Assembly (NCBI GenBank): GCA_015067075.1
Contig: SVND01000013.1
Span: 1 to 50,698, forward strand
Direction of reading: 5' to 3'
Source: Oscillospiraceae bacterium
Lineage (GTDB): Bacteria > Bacillota > Clostridia > Oscillospirales > SIG530
DNA length: 50,698 bases
In this document: positions 7,321 through 16,048 of the stretch, piece after piece
Layout: every line of letters begins with the position of its first letter
Position numbering within the stretch: the first letter of the stretch is position 1
The notes under the pieces: model-generated
The model's input: the letters and a program-made list of their open reading frames with translations, nothing else
The model's database searches: none
Told to the model about the DNA's origin: nothing
Program-made: the position numbers and the translations under genes

Positions 7321-8421
7321 ATGGAAATGAATTTTTTTCTCCCCACAAGAATAATTTCAGGCGTGGGATGTGTTTCGGAAAGTTTTGCCCAGTATGGAAT
7401 ATTAGGCAAAAAAGCTATTATCGTTACGGGTAAGACGGGCGCAAAGCTTTCGGGTGCGCTTGACGATGTTACGGCGGTGCTCGATAAAAAAGCTGTGCCG
7501 TATATCGTATTTGATGAAATTATGGAAAATCCGAGCGTTGCTGTCTGCCATAAGGGCGGAAAGATCGCAAGAGAGTTTGGCGCTGATTTTATTATCGGCA
7601 TAGGCGGAGGCTCCGCCATAGATGCGGCAAAGGCTGTTTCGGCGTATGCGGTAAACGATATTGAGCCGATGCAGATATATTTGCCCTTGAATAATAAGCC
7701 GCTTCCTATAGTAGCCATAGGCACGACCTGCGGCACGGGAAGTGAAGTAACACCTGTTTCGGTGCTGACTACGGAGGACGGAGAGCATAAAAAGAGCTTT
7801 GGAAATGAACATACTATACCAAAGACGGCGTTTTGCGACCCGAAATATATAGCGACACTTCCCGATGCAACGACGGTAAGCACAGCCCTTGATGCTCTTT
7901 GCCACGGAATTGAGTCGTATTTTTCACCTAAATCCACGAAAATGACGCATATCCTTGCTACGAACGCAGTTGCAACGGTGTGGAATGCGCTGATGGAGTT
8001 TTCCATGGGTGACAGAAACATTGAAACCTATGGCAATCTGCTTTACGGCTCGGTTATGGCGGGTGGAGCGATAGCGATGACGGGAACGGGCTTTTGCCAT
8101 CCTATGGGATATAATTACACGCTGTTTAAGGGTATTCCCCACGGACGCGCCTGCGCATTTTTCTTGGCTGAATATCTGCGCAGAAACTGTGAGGAAATGC
8201 CTGAATATGCGGAAACGATTTTTTCCTTGCTTGAGGTAGACAGTATAGCTGAGTTTGAATTTGGCTTGCGTGTACTCACGGGGAAAGCCCCCAAGCTTAC
8301 AGAAAAAGAAATAGAAAAATACGTTGAGCTTATAGCTGATGCGAGAAATTTTAAAAATGCACAAGCTATCATAGATAAATCGGAAATGTATGAAATATAT
8401 CGCAAATGTTCTTCAAAATAG
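7321..8421 (+). CDS. Iron-containing alcohol dehydrogenase (group III)
   Basis: A 366-residue NAD(P)-dependent oxidoreductase of the Fe-ADH family. The nucleotide-binding loop GIGGGSAIDAAKAV lies near residues 91-105, followed by TTCGTGSEVTPVSV near 138-152. Metal-ligand histidines fall in DALCHGIESY and in GFCHPMGY and GIPHGRACA. It has a start ATG after AAGGTG and no signal peptide. The natural substrate (aldehyde, glycerol or butanol type) cannot be read from the sequence. It is followed after 15 bases by a sugar isomerase-like gene, which would fit reduction of a sugar-derived aldehyde. Confidence 0.92.
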   Translation: MEMNFFLPTRIISGVGCVSESFAQYGILGKKAIIVTGKTGAKLSGALDDVTAVLDKKAVPYIVFDEIMENPSVAVCHKGGKIAREFGADFIIGIGGGSAIDAAKAVSAYAVNDIEPMQIYLPLNNKPLPIVAIGTTCGTGSEVTPVSVLTTEDGEHKKSFGNEHTIPKTAFCDPKYIATLPDATTVSTALDALCHGIESYFSPKSTKMTHILATNAVATVWNALMEFSMGDRNIETYGNLLYGSVMAGGAIAMTGTGFCHPMGYNYTLFKGIPHGRACAFFLAEYLRRNCEEMPEYAETIFSLLEVDSIAEFEFGLRVLTGKAPKLTEKEIEKYVELIADARNFKNAQAIIDKSEMYEIYRKCSSK

Positions 8422-8436
8422 AAAGGAGTACTTAAA

Positions 8437-9276
8437 ATGATCTTAGGCGTTAGTAATTACAGTTATTTCAAACATATGAGAAACACAGGTGAAAGCAATT
8501 TCGACGTGTTTAAGCGTGCCAAGGAAATGGGCTTTGAATTTATGGATCTTCTCGACCTTTCCGCCAAGGAAGACCAAAGTGTCGAGGAGCTTGCAAAGGA
8601 AACAGCGGAAAAGCTGGCTGAAAACGGTCTTCGCATGGGTGCGTACACGGTTAGCGCAGATTTTTATAAGACAACTGCGGAGCAGGAGCTTGAAAGACTT
8701 AAAAAGTGCGTTGATATTGCGGAAATTCTCGGAGCTAAAAAGATGCGCCACGACGTTGTGTGGGCAGGTAAGGATCATCGCGCTTCCATAAAGGAGCTTG
8801 CACCTTTTATCCGTGAGCTTACGAAATATGCGGAGCAAAAGGGCATTTCAACAATGACGGAAAACCACGGATTTTATCTTCAGGCAAGCGACCGTATGGA
8901 GATGCTTGTAAATGAAGTAAACTGCGATAATTACGGCTTGCTTATAGATATGGGTAATTTCCTTTGCGCAGACGAAGCGCCAGAACACGCTGTTGCGGCG
9001 TTGGCAAAATATGCAAAGCACGTTCACGTAAAGGACTTTATCTACAAAAACGGCGGTATTCCTGTACCCAGCGGCGGATTTATTGAAACCACGGGCGCAA
9101 ACTATATCCGCGGCACTATCGCGGGCCATGGTATCGTGCCTATTGCAAAATGCCTTAAGATACTTAAAAAAGCAGGCTATGACGGCGATATCGCATATGA
9201 ATTTGAAGGACCTGAAGAAAATCTTGATGCCATTGCGGCGGGATATGAAAATATCCGTACAGCTATGTCCATTTAA
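8437..9276 (+). CDS. Sugar phosphate isomerase/epimerase (xylose isomerase-like TIM barrel)
   Basis: A 279-residue protein of the AP-endonuclease-2/xylose isomerase-like family. Metal-binding positions can be seen in TENHGFY (E near 142), LLIDMGNF (D near 169), HVHVKDF near 198 and AYEFEGPE near 251. This is the arrangement in IolE/IolI, tagatose epimerase and similar sugar enzymes. An AAAGGAG site precedes the ATG. Its position after an alcohol dehydrogenase suggests a sugar or polyol catabolic step, but the substrate is not known. Confidence 0.88.
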   Translation: MILGVSNYSYFKHMRNTGESNFDVFKRAKEMGFEFMDLLDLSAKEDQSVEELAKETAEKLAENGLRMGAYTVSADFYKTTAEQELERLKKCVDIAEILGAKKMRHDVVWAGKDHRASIKELAPFIRELTKYAEQKGISTMTENHGFYLQASDRMEMLVNEVNCDNYGLLIDMGNFLCADEAPEHAVAALAKYAKHVHVKDFIYKNGGIPVPSGGFIETTGANYIRGTIAGHGIVPIAKCLKILKKAGYDGDIAYEFEGPEENLDAIAAGYENIRTAMSI

Positions 9277-9300
9277 AGATTTTATAAGAGAGGATACAAA

Positions 9301-10191
9301 ATGCCATCACTTACAGCCCATTATTTGTTCGGAGAAGAAGTTTTAAAAAATTTGGATAATGGTGAAAAAAGCCTTATCGAAAGAAACCGAGCCTTTTACG
9401 ATTGGGGCACTTTAGGACCTGATATACTGTTTTTCACACCAAAAATGAAGGATATGTGGGGCGAGCTTCCCGTCAGAAAAATCGGTCAGCAAATGCACGA
9501 GCAGGGTGCAAAGCCCATGTTCGATGCTATGATGAAATATGCGGAAAAATCGGAGCAGATAAAGGCGTATTTGTACGGATTTTTGTGCCACATTGCTCTT
9601 GACGGCACGGTTCATCCGCTTGTTTATTCCGTGGTGGATGTCTGGAAGAAAAGCGACGAGAATGTTTCTGATTTCGAGCTTCATTTGAAAGTGGAGGCTG
9701 ACATGGAAACGGTAAGCATTCGCTGGCTCAAGGATGGTCTGCTCCCCCCTGAATTTAAGCTTTATAGAATATTTGAACAGCATATGTTTGCCGTAAAAAC
9801 GCTGGCGCAAATGTATGCCGAAGCCATAAAAGAGGTGTACGGCGGAGAGATTACAGCCCGGCAGGTGGAAAGCGCCGTAACGGGAACGTATTTTGTGATG
9901 AAAAAGTCTTATGACAGGACGGGACTTAAAAAGAATCTTGTTTACACGGTGGAAAGCATAAAGAAAATGCCCCATTTGGCATCGTCGTTTATCATGTCTG
10001 TTACGGAGGATACGGACAGGGATTATCTTAACTCCGAGGAGCGCGAATGGACGAATGTTTTTACAGGCGAAACGAGCGAGGACAGCTATTTTACGCTATT
10101 TGAAAAAGCGGTAGAAAAAGCGACGAAGCAGATAAAAGGCTTTGGCATGGATGTTGAAAATATAAGCCTTAAAACAGGCGAGAGAATATAG
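9301..10191 (+). CDS. Zinc-dependent phospholipase C-like domain protein
   Basis: A 296-residue protein with the pattern of the zinc-dependent phospholipase C / S1-P1 nuclease fold: H6 in SLTAHYLFG, WGTLGPD near residue 36 (Asp ligand) and GFLCHIALDGTVHPL near 93-107, supplying His and Asp ligands. Clostridia commonly encode such cytoplasmic proteins, without signal peptide and of unknown substrate. The start ATG follows GAGAGGA. It lies 11 bases before luxS and probably shares its transcript. No export signal is seen, so it is unlikely to be a secreted toxin. Confidence 0.82.
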   Translation: MPSLTAHYLFGEEVLKNLDNGEKSLIERNRAFYDWGTLGPDILFFTPKMKDMWGELPVRKIGQQMHEQGAKPMFDAMMKYAEKSEQIKAYLYGFLCHIALDGTVHPLVYSVVDVWKKSDENVSDFELHLKVEADMETVSIRWLKDGLLPPEFKLYRIFEQHMFAVKTLAQMYAEAIKEVYGGEITARQVESAVTGTYFVMKKSYDRTGLKKNLVYTVESIKKMPHLASSFIMSVTEDTDRDYLNSEEREWTNVFTGETSEDSYFTLFEKAVEKATKQIKGFGMDVENISLKTGERI

Positions 10192-10202
10192 GAGAAAATA
10201 CT

Positions 10203-10649
10203 TTGGAAAAGATAGCGAGCTTTACAGTTGACCATACAAAGCTTGAAAAGGGCTTGTATGTATCGCGTATAGACGGGGATGTTGTGACATATGATTTAAG
10301 AACGCGTGTGCCCAACAAGGATGAGGTAATGGGCAACGGTGCTATCCACACAGTTGAGCACCTTGCCGCAACGTATTTGAGAAATTCCGAGTACCGCGAC
10401 AGTATAATCTATTTTGGCCCTATGGGCTGCAGAACGGGTTTTTATTTTCTTTGCCGCGGAATGAACGATGAGCAGGTGCTTGCACTTTTGAAGGAATGCT
10501 TTACTTTTGTTGCCGCTTATGAAGGGGAAATTCCAGGGGCAACGGCTGTCGAATGTGGAAATTGGCGTGAGCATGACCTTGCGGGTGCGAAAAGCGATGC
10601 CGCAGATTATCGTAGGGTGCTTGATAAAGTCACATCTACATCGTATTAA
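10203..10649 (+). CDS. luxS: S-ribosylhomocysteine lyase LuxS
   Basis: This 148-residue enzyme cleaves S-ribosylhomocysteine to homocysteine and the AI-2 precursor DPD in the activated methyl cycle. The metal site is complete: H49 and H53 of HTVEH and C118 of ECGNWREHDL. The catalytic Cys is C76 in MGCRTGFY and the general base is E52. The start is TTG at 10203, preceded by GGAG with 9-base spacing; no in-frame ATG fits better. The upstream gene ends 11 bases earlier. No pfs/mtnN nucleosidase is adjacent. Confidence 0.97.
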   Translation: MEKIASFTVDHTKLEKGLYVSRIDGDVVTYDLRTRVPNKDEVMGNGAIHTVEHLAATYLRNSEYRDSIIYFGPMGCRTGFYFLCRGMNDEQVLALLKECFTFVAAYEGEIPGATAVECGNWREHDLAGAKSDAADYRRVLDKVTSTSY

Positions 10650-10667
10650 GAAACGGAGGGATCGTGT

Positions 10668-11927
10668 ATGCAGCCGCTGGCTGATATGATACGGCCGCAA
10701 ACGCTGGACGACGTTGTCGGTCAACCGCGTATAACGGGTAAAAACGGAATATTGCGCCGAATGCTGTCACAGGGCTTTGCATCAAACATGATCTTTTACG
10801 GTCCACCCGGCACAGGTAAAACGACGGTGGCAAATATTATTGCAAAAAGCACGGATAAGGAGCTTTTTAAACTCAACGGTACGACGGCTTCAATTTCCGA
10901 TATTCGTGAAATCGTTGATAAGATCGATACTTTTTTAGCGCCCGGCGGAATATTATTATATTTAGACGAGATACAATATTTCAATAAAAAACAGCAGCAG
11001 TCACTTTTGGAGTTCATGGAAAACGGTAAGCTTACGCTGATCGCTTCCACAACGGAAAATCCGTATTTTTACGTTTATCCCGCTATTTTATCGCGCTCTA
11101 CCGTTTTCGAGTTTGAGCCTGTTGGAGCGAAGGCGATAATTCCCGTTATTGAGCGCGGATTTGCCAAAATGAGCGAGCGAATGGGTATTGGCTATGAAAT
11201 AGAAAAGGGAGTTGCGCAGCTCATTGCAGAAAGATGCGGCGGCGACGTGCGAAAGGCTTTGAACGCGGTTGAGCTGATAAGTGTTTCGGCTGTAGGCGGA
11301 AAGATTACCGTGGCTGATGCCGACGAGGTGTCACAGCGTTCAGCCGTAAAATACGATAGGGACGGCGACAGCCATTTTGACGTTATGTCTGCGCTTCAAA
11401 AGTCGATCCGCGGCTCTGACCCTGATGCGGCGGTACATTATCTGGCAAGGCTTTTGACGGCAGACGATATGCTTGCCGCGTGCAGAAGGCTTTTGGTCAT
11501 TGCATCGGAGGATATTGGGCTTGCGTATCCGCAGGCTATAGCTATAACGAAAGCCTGCGTTGACTCGGCACTTCAGCTTGGATTGCCAGAGGCACGCATT
11601 CCCTTGGCGCAGGCGGCAATAATGCTTGCAACGGCGCCGAAATCCAACTCTGCCATATGCGCCATTGATGCGGCGATGGCTGATATAAGAAACGGAGTTG
11701 CAGGAGATATTCCGCGTCATTTGCGTGATGGTCACTATGGTGGTGCGGAAAAATTAGGCAACGCCATTGGGTATAAATATCCTCATGCATATAAAAATAA
11801 TTGGGTCGAGCAGCAATACTTGCCCGATGCTATTAAGAATAAGGAATATTATGAGTACGGTGAAAATAAAACGGAGCAAGCGGCGAAACGATATTGGGAG
11901 GAGATAAAGCGCAACGATGAAAATTAA
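10668..11927 (+). CDS. rarA: Replication-associated recombination protein RarA (MgsA), AAA+ ATPase
   Basis: A 419-residue AAA+ ATPase related to clamp-loader subunits that acts at stalled replication forks. Walker A is GPPGTGKTT (45-53) and Walker B is LLYLDEIQ (D100, E101), followed by sensor STTENPYF near 124. A C-terminal tetramerisation domain includes EDIGLAYPQA near 283. The N-terminal LADMIRPQTLDDVVGQ is the family hallmark. GGAGGG precedes the ATG. The last 11 bases overlap the following hydrolase gene, which suggests translational coupling. Confidence 0.95.
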   Translation: MQPLADMIRPQTLDDVVGQPRITGKNGILRRMLSQGFASNMIFYGPPGTGKTTVANIIAKSTDKELFKLNGTTASISDIREIVDKIDTFLAPGGILLYLDEIQYFNKKQQQSLLEFMENGKLTLIASTTENPYFYVYPAILSRSTVFEFEPVGAKAIIPVIERGFAKMSERMGIGYEIEKGVAQLIAERCGGDVRKALNAVELISVSAVGGKITVADADEVSQRSAVKYDRDGDSHFDVMSALQKSIRGSDPDAAVHYLARLLTADDMLAACRRLLVIASEDIGLAYPQAIAITKACVDSALQLGLPEARIPLAQAAIMLATAPKSNSAICAIDAAMADIRNGVAGDIPRHLRDGHYGGAEKLGNAIGYKYPHAYKNNWVEQQYLPDAIKNKEYYEYGENKTEQAAKRYWEEIKRNDEN

Positions 11928-12678
11928 GATCGGTAAGCTGAATATCAACTATATCTGCTGTGGCGAGGGAAAGCCACTTGTAATTATTCACGGCTGGGGC
12001 TGTAACATCGGAGTTTACGATGCGCTTATAAAGCATTTATCGAAAAATCACACGGTGTACGCGCTGGACCTGCCGGGCTTTGGCGAAAGCGACGAGCCTG
12101 AAAGCCCGTGGAGCGTGTCCGACTATGCAGATTTTATGTGCGAATTTTTGACGAAGCTCGGTATAGATAATCCCATACTTTTCGGTCATTCTTTTGGTGG
12201 CAGGGTAATAATAAAGCTTTTGACCTGCGGATATCCCGTATCTGCCGAGAAGGTAATACTTACGGGAAGCGCGGGGATATTGCGTAAAAAAACAGCGGGG
12301 AAAAAGCTTCGCGCGGCGATAGTTCGTGTGGCAAAGAGGTTTTTTGAGTCGAAAATTATAAAGAAGCTTTTGCCGACGGCGGCTGAAAAGCTTAAAAGGC
12401 GGTATGGCTCGCCCGACTATGTCAACTCAACGCCTGTAATGCGTGGTACGCTCGTCAAAACGGTGAATGAGGATCTGACACCGCTGTTGGAAAACATGAC
12501 GGCTGAAACGCTCCTTATATGGGGCGCAAACGATACGGAAACACCTCTTGCCGATGGACGGCTTATGGAGAAGCTGATGAAAAACGCAGGACTTGCCGTT
12601 ATACATAATGCAGGGCATTACGCTTTTTTAGAGCAAAGAGTACAGTTTACAAATATTTTGAACGTATTTCTTAAATAA
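11917..12678 (+). CDS. Alpha/beta-fold hydrolase
   Basis: A 253-residue cytoplasmic hydrolase. The oxyanion motif HGWG is at 25-28 and the nucleophile elbow GHSFGG has S92. The acid is probably D206 in WGANDTETP and the base H234 in NAGHYAFLE. It looks like the general esterase/lactonase/haloperoxidase group and the substrate cannot be inferred. It overlaps rarA by 11 bases and is followed 9 bases later by cmk. Confidence 0.9.
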   Translation: MKIKIGKLNINYICCGEGKPLVIIHGWGCNIGVYDALIKHLSKNHTVYALDLPGFGESDEPESPWSVSDYADFMCEFLTKLGIDNPILFGHSFGGRVIIKLLTCGYPVSAEKVILTGSAGILRKKTAGKKLRAAIVRVAKRFFESKIIKKLLPTAAEKLKRRYGSPDYVNSTPVMRGTLVKTVNEDLTPLLENMTAETLLIWGANDTETPLADGRLMEKLMKNAGLAVIHNAGHYAFLEQRVQFTNILNVFLK

Positions 12679-12687
12679 GGAGAGACG

Positions 12688-13371
12688 ATGATGATAAATA
12701 TTGCAATTGACGGCCCGTCAGGTGCGGGAAAAAGTACGATATCGCGCAGATTAGCTTCGGAATTCGGATATGTATATATTGATACGGGAGCGCTTTACAG
12801 AGCTGTAGGCTTGTATGCATTCAGAAACGGTATCGACTCAAAAAACGCTGAGGCGGTAGCAGGAACGCTTGATAAAATTGAAATTTCTTTTACCCATGAT
12901 GAAAATGGCGTTCAGCGCGTGTATCTGAACGGTGAGGACGTGTCTGCCGATATAAGACAGCACGAAATATCCATGTATGCGTCAAATGTGTCTGCCATAC
13001 CTTCGGTGAGAGCATTTTTGCTCGAGCTTCAGCGCAGTATTGCGGAAAAGCAAAACGTCGTTATGGACGGCAGAGATATCGGTACGGTTATTTTGCCTAA
13101 TGCACAGGTAAAGCTGTTTTTGACAGCGACCTGCGAGGACAGAGCAAGACGCAGATATGAGGAGCTTGTTTCACGCGGTCAGGAAGTGGATTATGAAAAG
13201 GTCCTTGCCGATATGCGCGAAAGAGATGAAAACGACAGCAAGCGTGCGGCGGCGCCGCTTAAGCAGGCTGACGATGCCGTTTTGGTGGATACTACGGGTT
13301 GCACTCTTGAAGAGGGCTATCTTTGTGTAAAAGCCGCTGTGGAACAGCGAATGAAGGAGAAGGCGTTATAA
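12688..13371 (+). CDS. cmk: Cytidylate kinase
   Basis: This 227-residue enzyme phosphorylates CMP and dCMP. The P-loop GPSGAGKST is at residues 9-17. Substrate-binding YIDTGALYRAVG is near 30-41 and VMDGRDIGTVI near 125. The C-terminal lid has RDENDSKRAAAPL near 185. The ATG is preceded by AAGGAGAG, with a second ATG immediately following. The stop overlaps the plsC ATG by one base (TAATG). The order cmk-plsC-ispH-rpsA is a familiar Clostridia arrangement. Confidence 0.96.
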   Translation: MMINIAIDGPSGAGKSTISRRLASEFGYVYIDTGALYRAVGLYAFRNGIDSKNAEAVAGTLDKIEISFTHDENGVQRVYLNGEDVSADIRQHEISMYASNVSAIPSVRAFLLELQRSIAEKQNVVMDGRDIGTVILPNAQVKLFLTATCEDRARRRYEELVSRGQEVDYEKVLADMRERDENDSKRAAAPLKQADDAVLVDTTGCTLEEGYLCVKAAVEQRMKEKAL

Positions 13372-13952
13372 TGTTTGTAAAGGTTATAAACGCAATCGTA
13401 CGGCCGCTGTTTTATCTGATTTTTACCTATAAATTTATAAATACGCAGAGTATTCCTAAGAGCGGCGCACTCATAGTATGCGCAAACCATTTGAACGCAC
13501 TCGACCCGCTGTTTATTGAAATGGCGATGCGACCGCGCCATGTGAGCTTTCTTGCAAAGATGGAGCTTTTCAAAAATGCTTTTTTAGCAAAGCTGTTTAC
13601 GGCGTATAAAATGATACCTATCGACAGGGACAAGCCTGATCTGTCATCAATAAAAAGTGTATTGAGCGTGCTTAAAAAGGGCAATATAATAGGTATATTT
13701 CCCGAGGGTACGCGCAGCAGAACGGGTGAGATGCTTGAGCCGAAGGACGGCGCGGCAATGTTTGCGGTGAAAACAGGTACTCCTGTGCTTCCCGCAAGGA
13801 TAGAATGGATAAAGCGTAAATTTTACTTTCCGAAGGTGGTCGTTCGCTTCGGTGAGGTTTTTGAGTGCAAGGAGCTCGAAATCGACCTTTCGGAAAAGAG
13901 CGCCCTTTCATCGGTAAGCCGCGAGATAATGAAAAGAATAAAGGAAGCTTGA
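13371..13952 (+). CDS. plsC: 1-acyl-sn-glycerol-3-phosphate acyltransferase
   Basis: This 193-residue membrane-associated enzyme makes phosphatidic acid. The acyltransferase motif I is NHLNALD (H40, D45), followed by the FPEGTRSRTG motif near 108-117. The N-terminal hydrophobic stretch (residues 8-20) anchors it to the membrane. The start ATG at 13371 overlaps the cmk stop and follows AAGGAG; upstream in-frame codons belong to the cmk reading region and are not used. The stop TGA overlaps a possible ispH ATG at 13952. Confidence 0.95.
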   Translation: MFVKVINAIVRPLFYLIFTYKFINTQSIPKSGALIVCANHLNALDPLFIEMAMRPRHVSFLAKMELFKNAFLAKLFTAYKMIPIDRDKPDLSSIKSVLSVLKKGNIIGIFPEGTRSRTGEMLEPKDGAAMFAVKTGTPVLPARIEWIKRKFYFPKVVVRFGEVFECKELEIDLSEKSALSSVSREIMKRIKEA

Positions 13953-13954
13953 TG

Positions 13955-15949
13955 ATGAATATAGTCGTAGCCGAAACGGCGGGCTTTTGCTTTGGAGTTG
14001 AACGCGCCGTTGATATAGCCATGAAGATTGCGGACGGAGAAAAAAACGGTCGTGTTTTTACATACGGAGAGCTGATACACAATCCGCAGGTGAATGCCAC
14101 GTTGGCGGAAAAGGATGTGACGGTCTGCACAGATGTATCTCTTTTGCAAAAGGGCGATACCGTTATAATCCGCTCCCACGGCGTACCGCCGCAAATTGTG
14201 GAGCAAATGGAAAACACGGGTGTTAATATCGTAGATGCTACGTGTCCGTATGTTAAAAAAATTCATAATATTGTAGCAAAGGCGTCACAGCAGGGACAAG
14301 CCGTTATAATTATAGGCAGTCACGATCATCCCGAGGTTTTAGGCATAAGGGGATGGGCAGGCGATAGATGCTTTGTGTGCGGAAACATCAAAGAGCTGGA
14401 AGAATGCTTGAAAGATAACCATTATTTTGAAGAAAATGGTGTAATAATGGTATCTCAGACCACAACAAACATAAATTTTTGGCAAGAATGCAGGAATTAT
14501 TTAAAAAAGGTCTGTACAAATGGCAAAATATTTGATACAATATGCAGTACAACCCATCGAAGACAAACTGAGGCAACGGCTCTTGCATCGAAATGCGATG
14601 CGATGATCGTTATCGGCGGGCGTAACAGCTCAAACACGACTAAGCTGTATGAGCTATGCAAGGAAAGGTGCGCGGACACTTACTTTGCGGAAACGACCTG
14701 CGAGCTCCGTGAAATATCGGAGATACTGAAACAGAAAAAAAAGCAAGGAATGACTGTCGGTATTACAGCCGGCGCATCAACACCTGCTTTTATTATTAGG
14801 GAGGCAATAAAAAACATGTCAGACAACAACACAAACCTTGGCGCAGAACTTGATTTTGCAACAGCACTTGAGGACAACCTCAAAACATTAACTTCGGGAA
14901 ACAGAGTAAAGGGCGTCATTGCCGCGATAGCTCCCAATGAGCTTCGTGTAGACCTCGGAACGAAATATGCCGGCTTTGTTCCGCTTTCCGAGGTTTCCGC
15001 AGACCCCACAGTAAAAATAGATGAGGCATTTAAGGTTGGCGATGAGATCGAGCTTTTCGTTGTTCGCGTAAACGATGATGAAGGCACAATTATGCTTTCT
15101 CGCAAGAAGATCGACCTTATCAACGGTTGGGACAACATTATGGCTGCAAGCGAAAGCCACGAAGTCCTTACAGGAACAGTCCGTCAGGTAGTAAAGGGCG
15201 GTATCGTTATCCTTTACAACGGATTTGATGTATTCGTACCCGCAACACTCGTTTCTTCCAACAAGAGCGCAGACCTTGAAGCATATGTCGGCAAGACAGT
15301 TTCCTTCAAGATCATCGAAGCAGGAATCAACCGCTCTCGCCGTCGCGTTCTCGGCTCTATCAGAGCTGTTGAGCGTGAAGAGCGCAAGGCTGCAAGAGAA
15401 AAATTCTGGAGCGAGATCGAAGTTGGTAAGAAGTATACAGGCCCCGTAAAGTCTCTTACTCAGTACGGTGCATTTGTTGATCTTGGCGGCGTAGACGGCA
15501 TGATCCACATCACAGAAATGTCCTGGGGCAGACTTAAGAATCCCGCTGAGATCTTCAATGTAGGCGACGAAGTTGAAGTTTACGTTAAGGCGTACGATCC
15601 TGAGAAGAAGCGCATTTCTCTTGGCTACAAGGATCCCAACGCTGATCCGTGGGAGCTTATCAAGCAGTACAACGTCGGCGATGTAGTGGCTGTTAAGATA
15701 GTTAAGCTTATGGAATACGGCGCATTTGCAGAAGTTATCCCCAACATCGACGGTCTTATCCACATTTCTCAGATAGCAGACCGCCGCATTAACAAGCCCT
15801 CTGACGTTCTTACAGAAGGCGAAACGGTTAATGCAAAGATCATAGAGCTTGACACAGAAAAGAAGCGCATCAGTCTTTCTATCCGTGCAACTCTTGAGCC
15901 GCAGGCTGAAGAAGCTGTAGAAGAAGCAACAGAAGAAGCTGCTGAATAA
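13955..15949 (+). CDS. ispH: Fused 4-hydroxy-3-methylbut-2-enyl diphosphate reductase and ribosomal protein S1
   Basis: A 664-residue two-part protein. Residues 1-285 are IspH, the 4Fe-4S enzyme ending the MEP isoprenoid pathway: cluster cysteines C12, C97 and C197, with SHG near 74 and GASTPAF near 276. Residues 300-650 hold four S1 RNA-binding repeats (starting near 311, 397, 482 and 569), then an acidic tail. Such fusions are known in Clostridia. AAGGAAG lies upstream of two adjacent ATGs (13952, 13955); 13955 is better spaced. An internal AGGGAGG followed by ATG at 14816 marks exactly the start of the S1 part and may give free S1. It follows plsC directly and ends before a strong terminator. 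Confidence 0.93.
   Translation: MNIVVAETAGFCFGVERAVDIAMKIADGEKNGRVFTYGELIHNPQVNATLAEKDVTVCTDVSLLQKGDTVIIRSHGVPPQIVEQMENTGVNIVDATCPYVKKIHNIVAKASQQGQAVIIIGSHDHPEVLGIRGWAGDRCFVCGNIKELEECLKDNHYFEENGVIMVSQTTTNINFWQECRNYLKKVCTNGKIFDTICSTTHRRQTEATALASKCDAMIVIGGRNSSNTTKLYELCKERCADTYFAETTCELREISEILKQKKKQGMTVGITAGASTPAFIIREAIKNMSDNNTNLGAELDFATALEDNLKTLTSGNRVKGVIAAIAPNELRVDLGTKYAGFVPLSEVSADPTVKIDEAFKVGDEIELFVVRVNDDEGTIMLSRKKIDLINGWDNIMAASESHEVLTGTVRQVVKGGIVILYNGFDVFVPATLVSSNKSADLEAYVGKTVSFKIIEAGINRSRRRVLGSIRAVEREERKAAREKFWSEIEVGKKYTGPVKSLTQYGAFVDLGGVDGMIHITEMSWGRLKNPAEIFNVGDEVEVYVKAYDPEKKRISLGYKDPNADPWELIKQYNVGDVVAVKIVKLMEYGAFAEVIPNIDGLIHISQIADRRINKPSDVLTEGETVNAKIIELDTEKKRISLSIRATLEPQAEEAVEEATEEAAE
14799..14818 (+). 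promoter_or_regulatory. Possible internal ribosome binding site and start for free S1
   Basis: GGGAGG (about 14799-14804) precedes an in-frame ATG at 14816 by 11 bases, at the exact junction of the IspH and S1 halves (residue 288, MSDNNTNLGAEL). Initiation here would give a 377-residue S1 protein. The spacing is slightly long, so use is uncertain. Confidence 0.45.
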
Positions 15950-15971
15950 TTTCGTAATACGAAAGAAGGTT

Positions 15972-16022
15972 AAACGGGAAGTGAAGAAATACAATAATTG
16001 TGTTTCGCGCTTCCCGTTTTTT
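15972..16022 (+). terminator. Rho-independent terminator after ispH-S1
   Basis: AAACGGGAAGTG (15972-15983) pairs with CGCTTCCCGTTT (16008-16019), including one G-U, around a 24-base loop, and is followed by T residues. Only 26 bases separate it from the next ATG, leaving no room for a promoter after it. Confidence 0.8.
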
Positions 16023-16048
16023 AAAAAAACAAAAAAGGAGCGATATTG

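Noticed and set aside
14888-15994. A 368-residue open frame on the minus strand
   Set aside because: It lies opposite the S1 repeats and the terminator; composition is that of a codon-bias shadow with no domain.
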